Origin: Bacteroidales bacterium
GTDB taxonomy: Bacteria; Bacteroidota; Bacteroidia; Bacteroidales; WCHB1-69
Direction: 5' to 3'
Length of the DNA: 64,000 nt
NCBI GenBank assembly: GCA_017549765.1
Contig: JAFYNM010000010.1
Span: 1 to 64,000, forward strand
Below are positions 18,158-26,681 of this stretch, piece after piece. Below the pieces are notes generated by a model. That model made no database searches. It saw nothing but the letters and a program-made list of their open reading frames with translations, and was not told the origin of the DNA. Within the stretch, counting starts at the first letter, position 1. Each line of letters begins with the position of its first letter. The position numbers and the translations under genes are program-made.

Positions 18158-19243
18158 TTATCTCAGGTATCTTACGGAGGTGCCCTTTTCAATCAGCGGC
18201 CATGTGGTGGATGTGAAAGTCACTACGGCGGTATCACCTTCTAGTGTGATCAATCCACCGATAGGGTTTCCGGCAGCATCAGTGGCGGTAAATTCCAGCC
18301 CGTCATCACCCATTACTGCCATGCCGTCATCCAGTGTGGTGAGTCGTGGAATTCCGATCTGGACATTGTATTTTCCATCATTTCTTCGATAGGAAATCTC
18401 CAGGTTTGGTTCGCCATAATCCTCATCCTTGAAACTGCCTTCAAATGGCCAGATAATAGAGTTCTCGTCAGACAGGGTGAACCTGCCATCTTTGTCTATC
18501 GTAATTCTGGCCTTTAGAGTGGGCATATTTTCATAGGAAAGCACCAAGCCAGTCACAAATTTCAAACCGGGTACAAAATAGACAGATACGTCATCGCCGC
18601 TGATATCGTAAAATAACTGTTCGCCAATCCATATCGCATCCTCGTCAATGTCGCCCATATTCTTCTCCTTGTTCTCACAACTATACAGTTGTCTGTTCCC
18701 GGCATAAAAGGTAATTATATCATCTTTGATGGAATATCCAAACTTCTTGCAGAGTTCATCTTGCATCAGATACGGGTCTATATCCCCAGCGATGTAGGCT
18801 TTGCCATCATCATGAAACTTGATATGATATAATTTTTCCACCAGAACGCCAGTACCTTCCAAGACACCTCCTGTCAGCCAAAGGGAGTTGCTTTTCGCAT
18901 CATATCTGGCCAGAGGGTTTTTCCCATGACAAATCTGCGGAAATGCAGACCAAACACCATCTTTATGAATCAGAATCCCATATCCTTCCGAGGAGGTGCC
19001 ATCGGCAAAGCCTAGAATACTGTAAACACCTACAAGGTCTTTCTCTTCGTCCAAGAGTTTCTCATATTGTTCATCAAATCCGAATTCAGAAGCTATCCTA
19101 TTGACTATTTCAGGGGCCTCAGACTTGATAACGGAATCCAGAACCCCGTTGAAAGGTTTGATATGATTTTGGTTGCATGAGGATAAGGCGAATCCTAAGA
19201 ATGACAAAAAAGCCATGACGCCAGCAAAAAACTTCTTGTTCAT
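18158..19243 (-). CDS. Hypothetical lipoprotein
   Basis: A 361-residue protein with a lipoprotein signal ending FALSSC, so Cys23 is the probable lipid anchor. The body is rich in Asp and Gly and in short strands; several segments describe paired beta hairpins (GVLEGTGVLVEKLYHIKF, KARITIDKDGRFTLSD). I recognise no catalytic motif or named family. It stands alone between its own -7 box and the CobW gene, with the OmpA-family gene upstream on the same strand but separated by a terminator-like hairpin. Base composition is lower in GC than the flanking long genes. Confidence 0.75.
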   Translation of the reverse strand: MNKKFFAGVMAFLSFLGFALSSCNQNHIKPFNGVLDSVIKSEAPEIVNRIASEFGFDEQYEKLLDEEKDLVGVYSILGFADGTSSEGYGILIHKDGVWSAFPQICHGKNPLARYDAKSNSLWLTGGVLEGTGVLVEKLYHIKFHDDGKAYIAGDIDPYLMQDELCKKFGYSIKDDIITFYAGNRQLYSCENKEKNMGDIDEDAIWIGEQLFYDISGDDVSVYFVPGLKFVTGLVLSYENMPTLKARITIDKDGRFTLSDENSIIWPFEGSFKDEDYGEPNLEISYRRNDGKYNVQIGIPRLTTLDDGMAVMGDDGLEFTATDAAGNPIGGLITLEGDTAVVTFTSTTWPLIEKGTSVRYLR

Positions 19244-19266
19244 AGTGATGTATCTAAAAAGGGCTG

Positions 19267-19274
19267 CAAAAGTA
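19267..19274 (-). promoter_or_regulatory. -7 box for the 18158-19243 lipoprotein gene
   Basis: TACTTTTG on the minus strand, 24 bp before the ATG at 19243. It lies immediately after the T-run of the upstream terminator, so the lipoprotein is likely an independent unit. Confidence 0.55.
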
Positions 19275-19275
19275 C

Positions 19276-19308
19276 GAAAAAAAAAGAGCCGTCGGTAGGA
19301 CAGCTCTT
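19276..19308 (-). terminator. Intrinsic terminator of the OmpA-family gene
   Basis: On the minus strand AAGAGC pairs with GCTCTT, with an inner GTC/GAC helix, and a run of nine T follows. It begins 24 bp after the end of the OmpA-family gene. Confidence 0.7.
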
Positions 19309-19331
19309 ACTATATATAAATATGGTATATC

Positions 19332-21845
19332 CTATTTGAAGATGATCATGTTGCGGCTGGTGTCCACGTCGTAGGCGCCCCAGGAATCCTTGATGAAGCC
19401 GTCGCCGATCACGAAAGCGGCGGGCAGGCCTTTCTTCACGATCACTTTTACATTCTCTTCATAGTCGTCACCCACACGCAACTCTTCCAGATAGAGGACT
19501 GCACCTTCAATGATGCTGCCGTCTTCCTGCTTGATGGCACCGGACTTCTCTTCAAAGTCGTTCAGGTTGATGATGGACTCTTTCAAGAAGCGGGTAGCGT
19601 CGGTGTAGTTCATGAAGATCTCTTCGGAGTTGTTGCCAATCTGGAACTCCATGGACTTGTTGTTGGCAAAGCAGGTGCCTTTCACCACGTCCCCGGCGAT
19701 GGTCACGGGCACGGTGCGCTCTGTGACAATGGCGATGCCAGACTGGGCAGCGGCCAAAGACTCGGCGCTTGGCACGTAGTCGTCACGCAGGATAATGAAT
19801 TCGGTACGACGGTTCAGCTGGTGGGCAGCCTCCTGTTCGGGTTTGGATGACAAGCTGTTGATGTAGTCATCGGTCAGGTAGGTACCTTTGGCGAAGAAGT
19901 ATTTCTTGCCGTTGTAGGTGGAGTACATGTCTTTCTCCAGTCTGCGCGGCACACGCTCGCCATAACCCTTAGCCACGATACGGTCGGCAGCGATGCCTTT
20001 CTCGTTGACGAGGAAGTCCACACAGGATTGGGCACGTTTCTGAGACAACACAAGGTTCTTATCGTCGTCGTCACGGGTATCGGTGTGGGAACGCAACTCG
20101 ATGACGATGGTCGGGTTCTTGATCATGATGTTGTAAAGGTACATCAGGGAGTCTTTGTATTGCGGTTTCAGATCCCATTTAGCCAAGTCGTAGAGGATCT
20201 CAGGCAGTGGGATAGGATCAACAGGGATAGGCTCGAGGGTAAAGTCTTGTTTGAGGTCGGTGTTCTCCGTCAGGCCGATGGTCGTTTGCTTGGCGGTGTT
20301 GCCCTGCTCCCAGTAGCCTTTCTTCACAACCTTGATGTCGTATGAGGTGTTGCCTAAGATTTTGGCCTTGTCGAAATGATAGTAGCCCTTCACGTCCGTG
20401 GTGGTCTTGTAGAGGGTGCCGTCGGTGCCTTGGATCTCTACTTCGACACCGTCCATGTACTGGCCGTTGTTCTTGTCGCGGACATAGCCAGAGAGGGTAT
20501 AGACGAGCGGACGGAGGAGGAAGTAGTAGATGTCGTCGCCGCCGCGGCCGCCTTCACGGTTGGAGGAGAAGTAGCCCTTGGCCAGATACGGAGACTTGGA
20601 CTGCGGGTCGATAGCTTCGTTCTCGTCGAAAATGATGCCGATATCGTCGCCGTTGGAGTTGATGGGCACCATCAGGTTCTCGGCTTGTTGGAACTGGCCG
20701 TCCTTGATGTAGGACACGAAGATGTCGAGACCACCCATGCCAGGCCAGCCGTCAGAGGAGAAGTAGAACTCCTGGTCGTTGCGGAGACAGGGGAACACCT
20801 CCTGGCCGGCAGTATTGATGTTGGGACCCAGGTTGGTGATGTCGGTGAACTTGGCAGATTTTTTGGAACGGGTGGCCATGTAGATGTCGTAGCCGCCGTA
20901 GCCGCCCGGTTTGTTGGAGGCGAAGTAGATGGTCAGTTCATCGCCGCTGATGAAGGGGTGCACGTAGTTGTAGGAGGAGTCGCCCAGTTCGACGATCTCG
21001 GCCTCGCCCCACGCTTTGCCTTTCTTCATGGACTTATAGATGTAGCAGCCTTGTACTTTCTTCTTGTCTTGCGGACATTTGGTGAAATAATAGACAGTGC
21101 CTTTGCGGTTGGAGCAGGCCTCGCCCTCATTGACACCGGTGTTGAGTGTGCCGCCTTCGTCGAGGGTGGTCACAGGAGACCACTCGCCCGGCCAGTCGGT
21201 GTTCTTGCTCTTCGGCTTGTTGGTGATGTAGATGTCGGAGAAGGAGATGCCCGTCCATTGGTCGGTGCCCTTGCCTACAGAACCTTCGCGGTTGGAGGAG
21301 AAGATGATGCAGTTGCGCTTCTCATCGTTGCCCCAGCGCGGTGCCCACTCGTCGTCACGGGTGTTGAACTTCTTGAGGTTCTCCACCTCGTAGCGGGTCG
21401 GGTTCTCCGTCCACATCTTGGCATTCTGACAACCCTGGATGCGCTCCTCGACACGGGAATCTTCCGGGGCACGCTTCTTGTAGTTGTTGTAGTACTTCAA
21501 CGCCAGGTCGTAATCACCCCGCGTGTTGTAGATGCTGGCCAGATGGAAGAGGATCATCGGGTTGTCCTTCTGGTAGTTTTTCTTCTCCAACCGGATGTAC
21601 TGTTGCTCCGCCTTTTTCAGGTCGCCCATGATACGATAGCATTCGGCAATCTGGAAAGTGGCGCGCTGAATCTCCACACGGTTGGACTGCAACTTCTTGA
21701 TTCCTTTCTTATATTGCTCCAAGGCGTTCTCATATTGACAATCACGGAAAAGGTTGTCAGCTTCTCGGAGAATCTGAGCATTAATCGTGCAAATGCTTGC
21801 TAATAAGATAGATACAAAAAGCAGAATATGTTTATATACCTTCAT
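19332..21845 (-). CDS. OmpA-family protein: TPR, PD40 propeller, regulatory beta-domain, OmpA, retropepsin-like tail
   Basis: An 837-residue envelope protein. A signal peptide (to about 23) is followed by TPR-like helices (about 25-150), WD40/PD40-type blades (about 160-440; repeated FSSNREG, YFASNKPGGYGG, FSSDGWPGMGG), a carboxypeptidase-regulatory-like fold (about 450-530, LSGYVRDKNNG), and an OmpA peptidoglycan-binding domain (about 560-700; IELRSHTDTRDDDDKN, NRRTEFIIL). This order matches T9SS-associated PorE-like proteins, but no lipobox is present. The last 127 residues resemble an aspartic-protease (retropepsin) fold in which the catalytic Asp-Thr-Gly is replaced by Asn-Asn-Ser at about 738-740. 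It probably anchors outer-membrane machinery to the cell wall; a T9SS role is inference. Confidence 0.85.
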   Translation of the reverse strand: MKVYKHILLFVSILLASICTINAQILREADNLFRDCQYENALEQYKKGIKKLQSNRVEIQRATFQIAECYRIMGDLKKAEQQYIRLEKKNYQKDNPMILFHLASIYNTRGDYDLALKYYNNYKKRAPEDSRVEERIQGCQNAKMWTENPTRYEVENLKKFNTRDDEWAPRWGNDEKRNCIIFSSNREGSVGKGTDQWTGISFSDIYITNKPKSKNTDWPGEWSPVTTLDEGGTLNTGVNEGEACSNRKGTVYYFTKCPQDKKKVQGCYIYKSMKKGKAWGEAEIVELGDSSYNYVHPFISGDELTIYFASNKPGGYGGYDIYMATRSKKSAKFTDITNLGPNINTAGQEVFPCLRNDQEFYFSSDGWPGMGGLDIFVSYIKDGQFQQAENLMVPINSNGDDIGIIFDENEAIDPQSKSPYLAKGYFSSNREGGRGGDDIYYFLLRPLVYTLSGYVRDKNNGQYMDGVEVEIQGTDGTLYKTTTDVKGYYHFDKAKILGNTSYDIKVVKKGYWEQGNTAKQTTIGLTENTDLKQDFTLEPIPVDPIPLPEILYDLAKWDLKPQYKDSLMYLYNIMIKNPTIVIELRSHTDTRDDDDKNLVLSQKRAQSCVDFLVNEKGIAADRIVAKGYGERVPRRLEKDMYSTYNGKKYFFAKGTYLTDDYINSLSSKPEQEAAHQLNRRTEFIILRDDYVPSAESLAAAQSGIAIVTERTVPVTIAGDVVKGTCFANNKSMEFQIGNNSEEIFMNYTDATRFLKESIINLNDFEEKSGAIKQEDGSIIEGAVLYLEELRVGDDYEENVKVIVKKGLPAAFVIGDGFIKDSWGAYDVDTSRNMIIFK

Positions 21846-21890
21846 ATAGATTTAGATTTATCCATGTAAATAAAAGCCCGCTAAAATAAA

Positions 21891-21927
21891 AAAAATATTC
21901 GGATTGAGAGCCAATCCGAATATTTTT
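21891..21927. terminator. Strong bidirectional terminator between secDF and the OmpA-family gene
   Basis: A 15-bp perfect stem (21891-21905 with 21913-21927) with a 7-base loop, A-rich on one side and T-rich on the other. It lies 30 bp after the secDF stop on the minus strand. Confidence 0.85.
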
Positions 21928-21956
21928 TTATTTGGGTAATTATATGGTACGGAATA

Positions 21957-24900
21957 TTACTTCTTCTCCATTTTGACGGTCTTCACTTTGCCGCCGCCGA
22001 GACGGATGAGGTCGTAGGCGAACGGGCTGGAGATGAGGATACCGGAGTAGGTACCGAAGAGGATACCTACGAACATGGCGAAGATGAAGCCGCGGATAAC
22101 CTCGCCGCCGAAGATGAAGATCACCAACAGGGTCACCAACGTAGTACCGGCGGTGTTGATGTTACGGCCGAGGGTCTGGTTGATGGCGGCGTTGAAGTTG
22201 TCGTAGTTCTCACGTTTCGGATAGAGGGCCAAGTTCTCACGAACACGGTCGAAGATCACCACGTTGTTGTTGATGGAGTAACCGATCACCGTCAGGATGG
22301 CGGCGATGAAGTTCTGGTCGATCTCCATGGAGAACGGCATGATCTTATAGAGCAGGGAGAACATACCGATGGTGAGGAAGGTATCGTGGAACAGGGCGAA
22401 GATACCGGCCATACCGAACTGCCAGTTTCTGAAACGGATGGCGATATAGATGAAGATCAGCACCAAGGAGGCGAGCACGGCCCAGATGGACTTGGCCAGC
22501 AATTCGCGGGCGATGGTGGGTTGGATCTTCTGGGAGGACTGGATACCACGTTGGTCGAGGGTCAGGTTTGTGAAATCCTTCTCCGTGAGGTCTTGCTTTG
22601 CGTAGAAGCCCTTCAATGCGTTGTACAGCTTGCTCTCGCACTCTTTGTCATCTTGCGTGTCGTTGCTCTCGATCTTGTAGTTGGTGACGATACGGATCTG
22701 GTCGTTGCTACCGAAGGTCTTGACCTCGGGATTGCCGCCGAACTCTTTGGCGACGGCTGCACGGACCTCCTTCGTGGTCACATCCTTGTCGAAGCGCACC
22801 ACATAGCAACGGCCACCGGTGAAGTCGATACCGGGTTGCAACTTGAGGGTGCAGAAGGAGATGATGGAGATGATGAAGAGAATGCCGGAGAGGATGTAGA
22901 AATACTTTCTCTTGGCGAGGAAATCGATATGGGTGTTGGTGAAGGCGTTGATGGTGACCTTGTTGCCCACTTCGATGGATTTGCCTTTCTTCAGGCGTGA
23001 CTCGATGATCATACGGGACATCAGGATGGCCGTGAAGAGGGAGGAAACGATACCGATGATCAACGTGGTGGCGAAGCCTTGGATAGGACCGCTGCCGAAG
23101 ATGTACAGCACGATGGCGGTGATCAAGGTCGTCACGTTACCGTCGATGATGGCGGAGTAGGAGTTCTTGAAACCTTCGTCGATGGCGACGCGGATGCCCT
23201 TGCCGGCGCGCACCTCTTCGCGTACACGCTCGTAGATAATCACGTTGGCGTCAACGGCCATACCGAGGGTCAGGACGATACCGGCGATACCGGGCAACGT
23301 CAGGACAGCGCCCATGGAGGCGAGCACACCGAAGATGAAGAATACGTTTGCAAACAAGGCGATGTCGGCCACCAGACCGGCGCGGCTGTAGTACAAGAAC
23401 ATGTAGATGACAACCAAGAGGAAGGCACCCAAGAAGGAAAGCATACCGGAACGGATGGACTCCTTACCGAGGGTAGGTCCCACGATCTCGGATTGGACGA
23501 TGTTGACGCGGGCCTCCAGGTTACCGGAGTTCAACACGGTGGCAAGGTCCTTGGCCTCTTCAATGGTGAAGTTACCGGAGATCTCAGAGTTGCCGTTCGG
23601 AATCTCGCTTCTCACAGAAGGAGCAGAATAAACGAACTCATCCAATACGATAGCGATGCAGGTGACACCCTTGGAAGCGGTGTTGTCGGCAGCCTCTTTG
23701 GTGATCTTGCGCCACTCGTCGGAGGCTTGGTCTTCCATAGACATGTTCACGACGATACGGTTGTTCTGATCCACATCCTGGCGGGCGTTGCGTACCACGC
23801 GGGCGCCACCGATGGTCTCGGAACTCAACAACGGTCCGATACGGTCGTTTTTCTTCTTCAAAGGATACAACGGATAGGCGTTGTCGTGGCTTTTCTCAGG
23901 AGAACCCCAATAGAAAACGACATTGTTGTCGCCCAGGATCTTCTGCAGCTCGGGGAGCATCTGGTTGATGGCGGGCATGTCAGACTCTTTGAAGTAGCCG
24001 ATCACGAAGCCGTCCATGGCCACTGCCTTGCTGAGGATGGCGCCTTGGCTCTCATCGACAAGCTCGTCGTCCTCGTCTTCTTCATCATTTGCTGCGATGG
24101 CGTCGATAGCGGCGGCGGCACTGTCAACAGCAGTGCTGTCGGCCACCTGCTCTGTCGGCTCGTTTTTCTTGTTCTGCAACTGCTGCGCCAACTGATTGTC
24201 GGCGATGGCGAAACGCTGTTGGATGGTACGTCCACCCACCACTTCGTTATAGACCTGCCAGAACTCCAGCTTGGCGGTGGTCTTCAACAGGTCGGTCACA
24301 CGCTCGGGCTCCTTGACACCAGGAAGCTCGACGAGGATACGGCCACCCTGCAAACGCTGCAAGTTGGGCTGTGCCACACCGAAACGGTCGATACGGGTGC
24401 GGAGGATCTTGAAGGTGCGGTCCACAATCTCGCTGGACTCAGTCTTCAACCAGCTGATGATCTGTTGGTCGGAAGCGTTCTTGATGCCGGAACGCTCGCC
24501 GAAATAGGTGCGGAGGTTGGCATTGTTCATGTTCAACGCTTTCTTCTGCGCATTGAAATTGTTTACAAACAGATCTATGAAGTCGTTGTCACTGTTCTTC
24601 TCGAAGTCTGCTACAGACTTCTCAAAAGTGGTGGTGAATAATTGGTCTTCTTTGTTGGTGGCCAAGCTTTGAACCACATCGGGAAGGGAGATCTCCAAGG
24701 TGACGTTCATACCGCCCTTCAGGTCCAGACCCAGGTTCAACTCTTTGTACTTACACTCTTTGTAAGTGTTGCCTAAATACACTTTTTTGTCGTTGTGCTC
24801 GGTCAGGTACTCACGGGTTCTCGCATCGATGATGGAGTCTGTCAGGTGCTTCTCGAGCATCAAGTCGCCATTTGCCAACGTCTTTACCTGCTCCAAGGCT

Positions 24901-25031
24901 TGCGGATCATTCGCGTACTGCTCGGCCTTTTTCTCTACACGCCAGGAGGCGAAAGAGAAGGAGAGACAATACAAACATACCAACGCGAGTAGGATGGTAA
25001 AGAATAAAATCAGTCCTTTGTTGTTTTTCAT
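21957..25031 (-). CDS. secDF: Fused protein translocase SecDF
   Basis: A single 1024-residue chain containing SecD (residues about 1-650) and SecF (about 690-1010), which use the proton gradient to help SecYEG export proteins. Visible features are the N-terminal TM helix, the SecD LGLDLKGGMNVTLEI motif, an acidic insertion at about 310-330, the SecD TM bundle (AGIVLTLGMAVDANVIIYERV), the SecF entry LQPGIDFTGGRCYVVRF, and the SecF bundle (VIGYSINNNVVIFDRV, NTAGTTLVTLLVIFI). The acidic, Ala-rich insertion is a low-complexity segment within the periplasmic part. The gene stands alone with its own -7 box and a strong terminator. Confidence 0.96.
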   Translation of the reverse strand: MKNNKGLILFFTILLALVCLYCLSFSFASWRVEKKAEQYANDPQALEQVKTLANGDLMLEKHLTDSIIDARTREYLTEHNDKKVYLGNTYKECKYKELNLGLDLKGGMNVTLEISLPDVVQSLATNKEDQLFTTTFEKSVADFEKNSDNDFIDLFVNNFNAQKKALNMNNANLRTYFGERSGIKNASDQQIISWLKTESSEIVDRTFKILRTRIDRFGVAQPNLQRLQGGRILVELPGVKEPERVTDLLKTTAKLEFWQVYNEVVGGRTIQQRFAIADNQLAQQLQNKKNEPTEQVADSTAVDSAAAAIDAIAANDEEDEDDELVDESQGAILSKAVAMDGFVIGYFKESDMPAINQMLPELQKILGDNNVVFYWGSPEKSHDNAYPLYPLKKKNDRIGPLLSSETIGGARVVRNARQDVDQNNRIVVNMSMEDQASDEWRKITKEAADNTASKGVTCIAIVLDEFVYSAPSVRSEIPNGNSEISGNFTIEEAKDLATVLNSGNLEARVNIVQSEIVGPTLGKESIRSGMLSFLGAFLLVVIYMFLYYSRAGLVADIALFANVFFIFGVLASMGAVLTLPGIAGIVLTLGMAVDANVIIYERVREEVRAGKGIRVAIDEGFKNSYSAIIDGNVTTLITAIVLYIFGSGPIQGFATTLIIGIVSSLFTAILMSRMIIESRLKKGKSIEVGNKVTINAFTNTHIDFLAKRKYFYILSGILFIISIISFCTLKLQPGIDFTGGRCYVVRFDKDVTTKEVRAAVAKEFGGNPEVKTFGSNDQIRIVTNYKIESNDTQDDKECESKLYNALKGFYAKQDLTEKDFTNLTLDQRGIQSSQKIQPTIARELLAKSIWAVLASLVLIFIYIAIRFRNWQFGMAGIFALFHDTFLTIGMFSLLYKIMPFSMEIDQNFIAAILTVIGYSINNNVVIFDRVRENLALYPKRENYDNFNAAINQTLGRNINTAGTTLVTLLVIFIFGGEVIRGFIFAMFVGILFGTYSGILISSPFAYDLIRLGGGKVKTVKMEKK

Positions 25032-25096
25032 CTTTCTACTTACTTATTTGATTTTTAAATAATTATATAATTTCAAGCCTAAATTTTTTAAGGTTG

Positions 25097-25104
25097 CAAA
25101 TATA
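25097..25104 (-). promoter_or_regulatory. -7 box for secDF
   Basis: TATATTTG on the minus strand, 66 bp upstream of the secDF ATG, matching TAnnTTTG. Confidence 0.5.
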
Positions 25105-25164
25105 CATTTTTTATGATATCAAACAACACTATTTTTTCGGGCTGTTTAATTCCATAAAATGATA

Positions 25165-25293
25165 GCCATTGGTCATCGGCCATTAGCTATTAGCCATTGG
25201 CTGTTAGCTGTTGGCCGTAGAACAACCATCAACTTCTAACTCCTAACTTCTAACTCCTAACTGAAAACTGATAACTGACAACTGCCAACTTTT
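25165..25293. repeat. Heptad-periodic intergenic array (GCYRTTR type then AACTNNN type)
   Basis: From 25165 to 25220 eight consecutive 7-bp units fit a GCYRTTR-like pattern. From 25231 to 25293 nine consecutive 7-bp units each begin AACT, with the last three bases varying. A 10-bp spacer separates the two blocks. The array fills the gap between secDF (starts 25031, minus) and the LuxR-type gene (ends 25292, minus) and touches the latter's stop. Related arrays occur at 51655, 56475 and 62819. No function is known to me. Confidence 0.85.
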
Positions 25294-25891
25294 AAAGAAT
25301 GTCTTTCTCTTCGATGAGGTTGTGGAGGATGGCATAGACGGTGAGGGCGGCGACCGATTTGATGCCAGTCTTCTTGATGATGTTCTTCCGGTGGGTGATG
25401 ACGGTGTGGACGCTGATGTTTAACGCGTCGGCAATCTCGCTGTTTTTCTTGCCCTTGGAAAGGCATATCAGCACCTCTTTCTCGCGGTCCGACAACATGG
25501 GCGATTCGCTCTCTTCTTGGTCTTTTTGCGTCGTCCGGATGACTTGGTGCAGGGTGGACTTGATGCGCTGCAGGTTGTCGTTGATCTCGATGACACCGTC
25601 GTATTGCTTCAGCAACTGGCTCTCGAAATAGAGGGAGGTCAGCGCCACGACCTTCATCTTCGGCAGGTCGCGGAAGACATCGCGGAGCATCATCCGCTTG
25701 CTGTAGTCCAGCATGACCGGGTTGATGATGAGCATGTCCGGATTGGTGAGGTGGATGCGCGTCATCACCGTGTGCATGTCGGTGGACTTCAACACGACCT
25801 CGAACTCCGGCAACTCCTTGATCATATAGGCCAGACCGATCAGGGTGATGGGGGAGGGGTCAGCCAATACTATTTTATAATTATGAGGCAT
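25292..25891 (-). CDS. LuxR/NarL-type response regulator with atypical receiver
   Basis: A 199-residue regulator. Residues 5-120 look like a CheY-type receiver, but the usual phospho-acceptor Asp is Asn57 (MLIINPVML), and the usual conserved Lys region reads GVIEIND. Residues 135-195 form a LuxR-family DNA-binding domain (LSDREKEVLICLSKGKKNSE, then ISVHTVITHRKNIIKK). It is therefore probably not controlled by standard aspartate phosphorylation. Its ATG overlaps the end of the hemerythrin gene by 11 bp, indicating translational coupling, so the two likely act together. The target genes are unknown; sensing of oxygen or nitric oxide by the partner is an inference. Confidence 0.85.
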   Translation of the reverse strand: MPHNYKIVLADPSPITLIGLAYMIKELPEFEVVLKSTDMHTVMTRIHLTNPDMLIINPVMLDYSKRMMLRDVFRDLPKMKVVALTSLYFESQLLKQYDGVIEINDNLQRIKSTLHQVIRTTQKDQEESESPMLSDREKEVLICLSKGKKNSEIADALNISVHTVITHRKNIIKKTGIKSVAALTVYAILHNLIEEKDIL

Positions 25892-26588
25892 GGCTTTCCA
25901 GATATTTGATGTAGGGAATTAAAATCTTATCTTCCATAATAGTGTGGTTCTCAATGTCTTCTGCTAACATGAAGATGTCCACCAGCATGTTGATCAGGTC
26001 TCTTTGTCGGGCATCGGACGGGATGTATTTCATCAGCAGGTTGGTGAAGTCCTGCAACTTGTCTTCGATGTCGCTGTGTTGTTTGTCGAAGTTGGTGCTC
26101 CGGGTGCGGCCCTTGCCTCCTTTTTTGTCACTCAGCAGCTGGATGTAGGGAAATACCACATCCTCTTCGTGTTTGAAGTGTTGCACAACCTCCTGCTTGT
26201 ATTGGGTGTAGAAATTGGTGATGAGGGTCTTGTATTTCGGAGCCCAGTCCTGCATGATTCTTTCCAGATGGGCCTCTATGTGCGGGAAATTGTAGGTCAG
26301 GTAGTCTTCGTGGGAGGCCTTCAGATAGTGGACGATGTTGATGATGGGGCAAGCGGTCAGCGTCTCGATGTCGGGAGTGTAGTCCTTCTGTGCATATACG
26401 TTGCAGACCAGCAGGAAGAGCGGGATGGAGACGTGGCTCTCCTCGCAGACCTGACGTACGGTTTTGTCGCCGAATCCCAGAGAGATGCCCAGGCGCGGGA
26501 AGAGGGTGATCAGGTTGTTGTACTGCGCCACGGCATCGGCCAGTTTTATGTTGGCATTCACGAAAGAATAGGTGTCGTCTTTTTTCAT
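25881..26588 (-). CDS. Hemerythrin-like (YtfE/RIC-type) di-iron protein
   Basis: A 235-residue protein carrying hemerythrin-type iron ligands: His/Glu in KASHEDYLTYNFPHIEAHL (about 115-135), HFKHEEDVVFPYI (about 155-170) and DIENHTIMEDKILIPYI near the C-terminus. An N-terminal region of about 80 residues resembles the ScdA/RIC N-terminal region, and relatives repair iron-sulfur clusters after nitrosative or oxidative stress. I chose the ATG at 26588 (MKKDDTYSF) because the upstream alternative falls inside the -7 box. Downstream and overlapping is the LuxR-type regulator; upstream and divergent is dsbD. The physiological ligand is not evident from sequence. Confidence 0.82.
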   Translation of the reverse strand: MKKDDTYSFVNANIKLADAVAQYNNLITLFPRLGISLGFGDKTVRQVCEESHVSIPLFLLVCNVYAQKDYTPDIETLTACPIINIVHYLKASHEDYLTYNFPHIEAHLERIMQDWAPKYKTLITNFYTQYKQEVVQHFKHEEDVVFPYIQLLSDKKGGKGRTRSTNFDKQHSDIEDKLQDFTNLLMKYIPSDARQRDLINMLVDIFMLAEDIENHTIMEDKILIPYIKYLESHAS

Positions 26589-26612
26589 TTTTCGCTGTAA
26601 ATAATTCGGTGG

Positions 26613-26650
26613 CAAAAGTACATTAAAATTCTTTATTTTTTGTATTTTTG
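26613..26650. promoter_or_regulatory. Back-to-back divergent promoters for hemerythrin and dsbD
   Basis: TACTTTTG (minus strand of 26613-26620) faces left, 25 bp before the hemerythrin ATG. TATTTTTG at 26643-26650 faces right, about 32 bp before the dsbD ATG. The two -33 regions must overlap, so one regulator could control both directions. Confidence 0.55.
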
Positions 26651-26681
26651 CGCTCTTTATTTTACAATGTATAATATGACG

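Noticed and set aside
20376..21803. A 475-codon plus-strand frame opposite the OmpA-family gene
   Set aside because: No start context, and the composition mirrors the opposite strand, which has recognisable domains.
23079..24641. A 520-codon plus-strand frame opposite secDF
   Set aside because: secDF is unambiguous; the shadow has no motif.
25165..25293. The heptad array as CRISPR or as integron attC sites
   Set aside because: Units are 7 bp with no spacers, and there is no integrase or cas gene; the structure is a short-period array.
26640..26681. The upstream TTG start for dsbD at 26640
   Set aside because: It precedes the TATTTTTG -7 box at 26643-26650, so it would lie upstream of the likely transcript start; the signal peptide begins at 26682.
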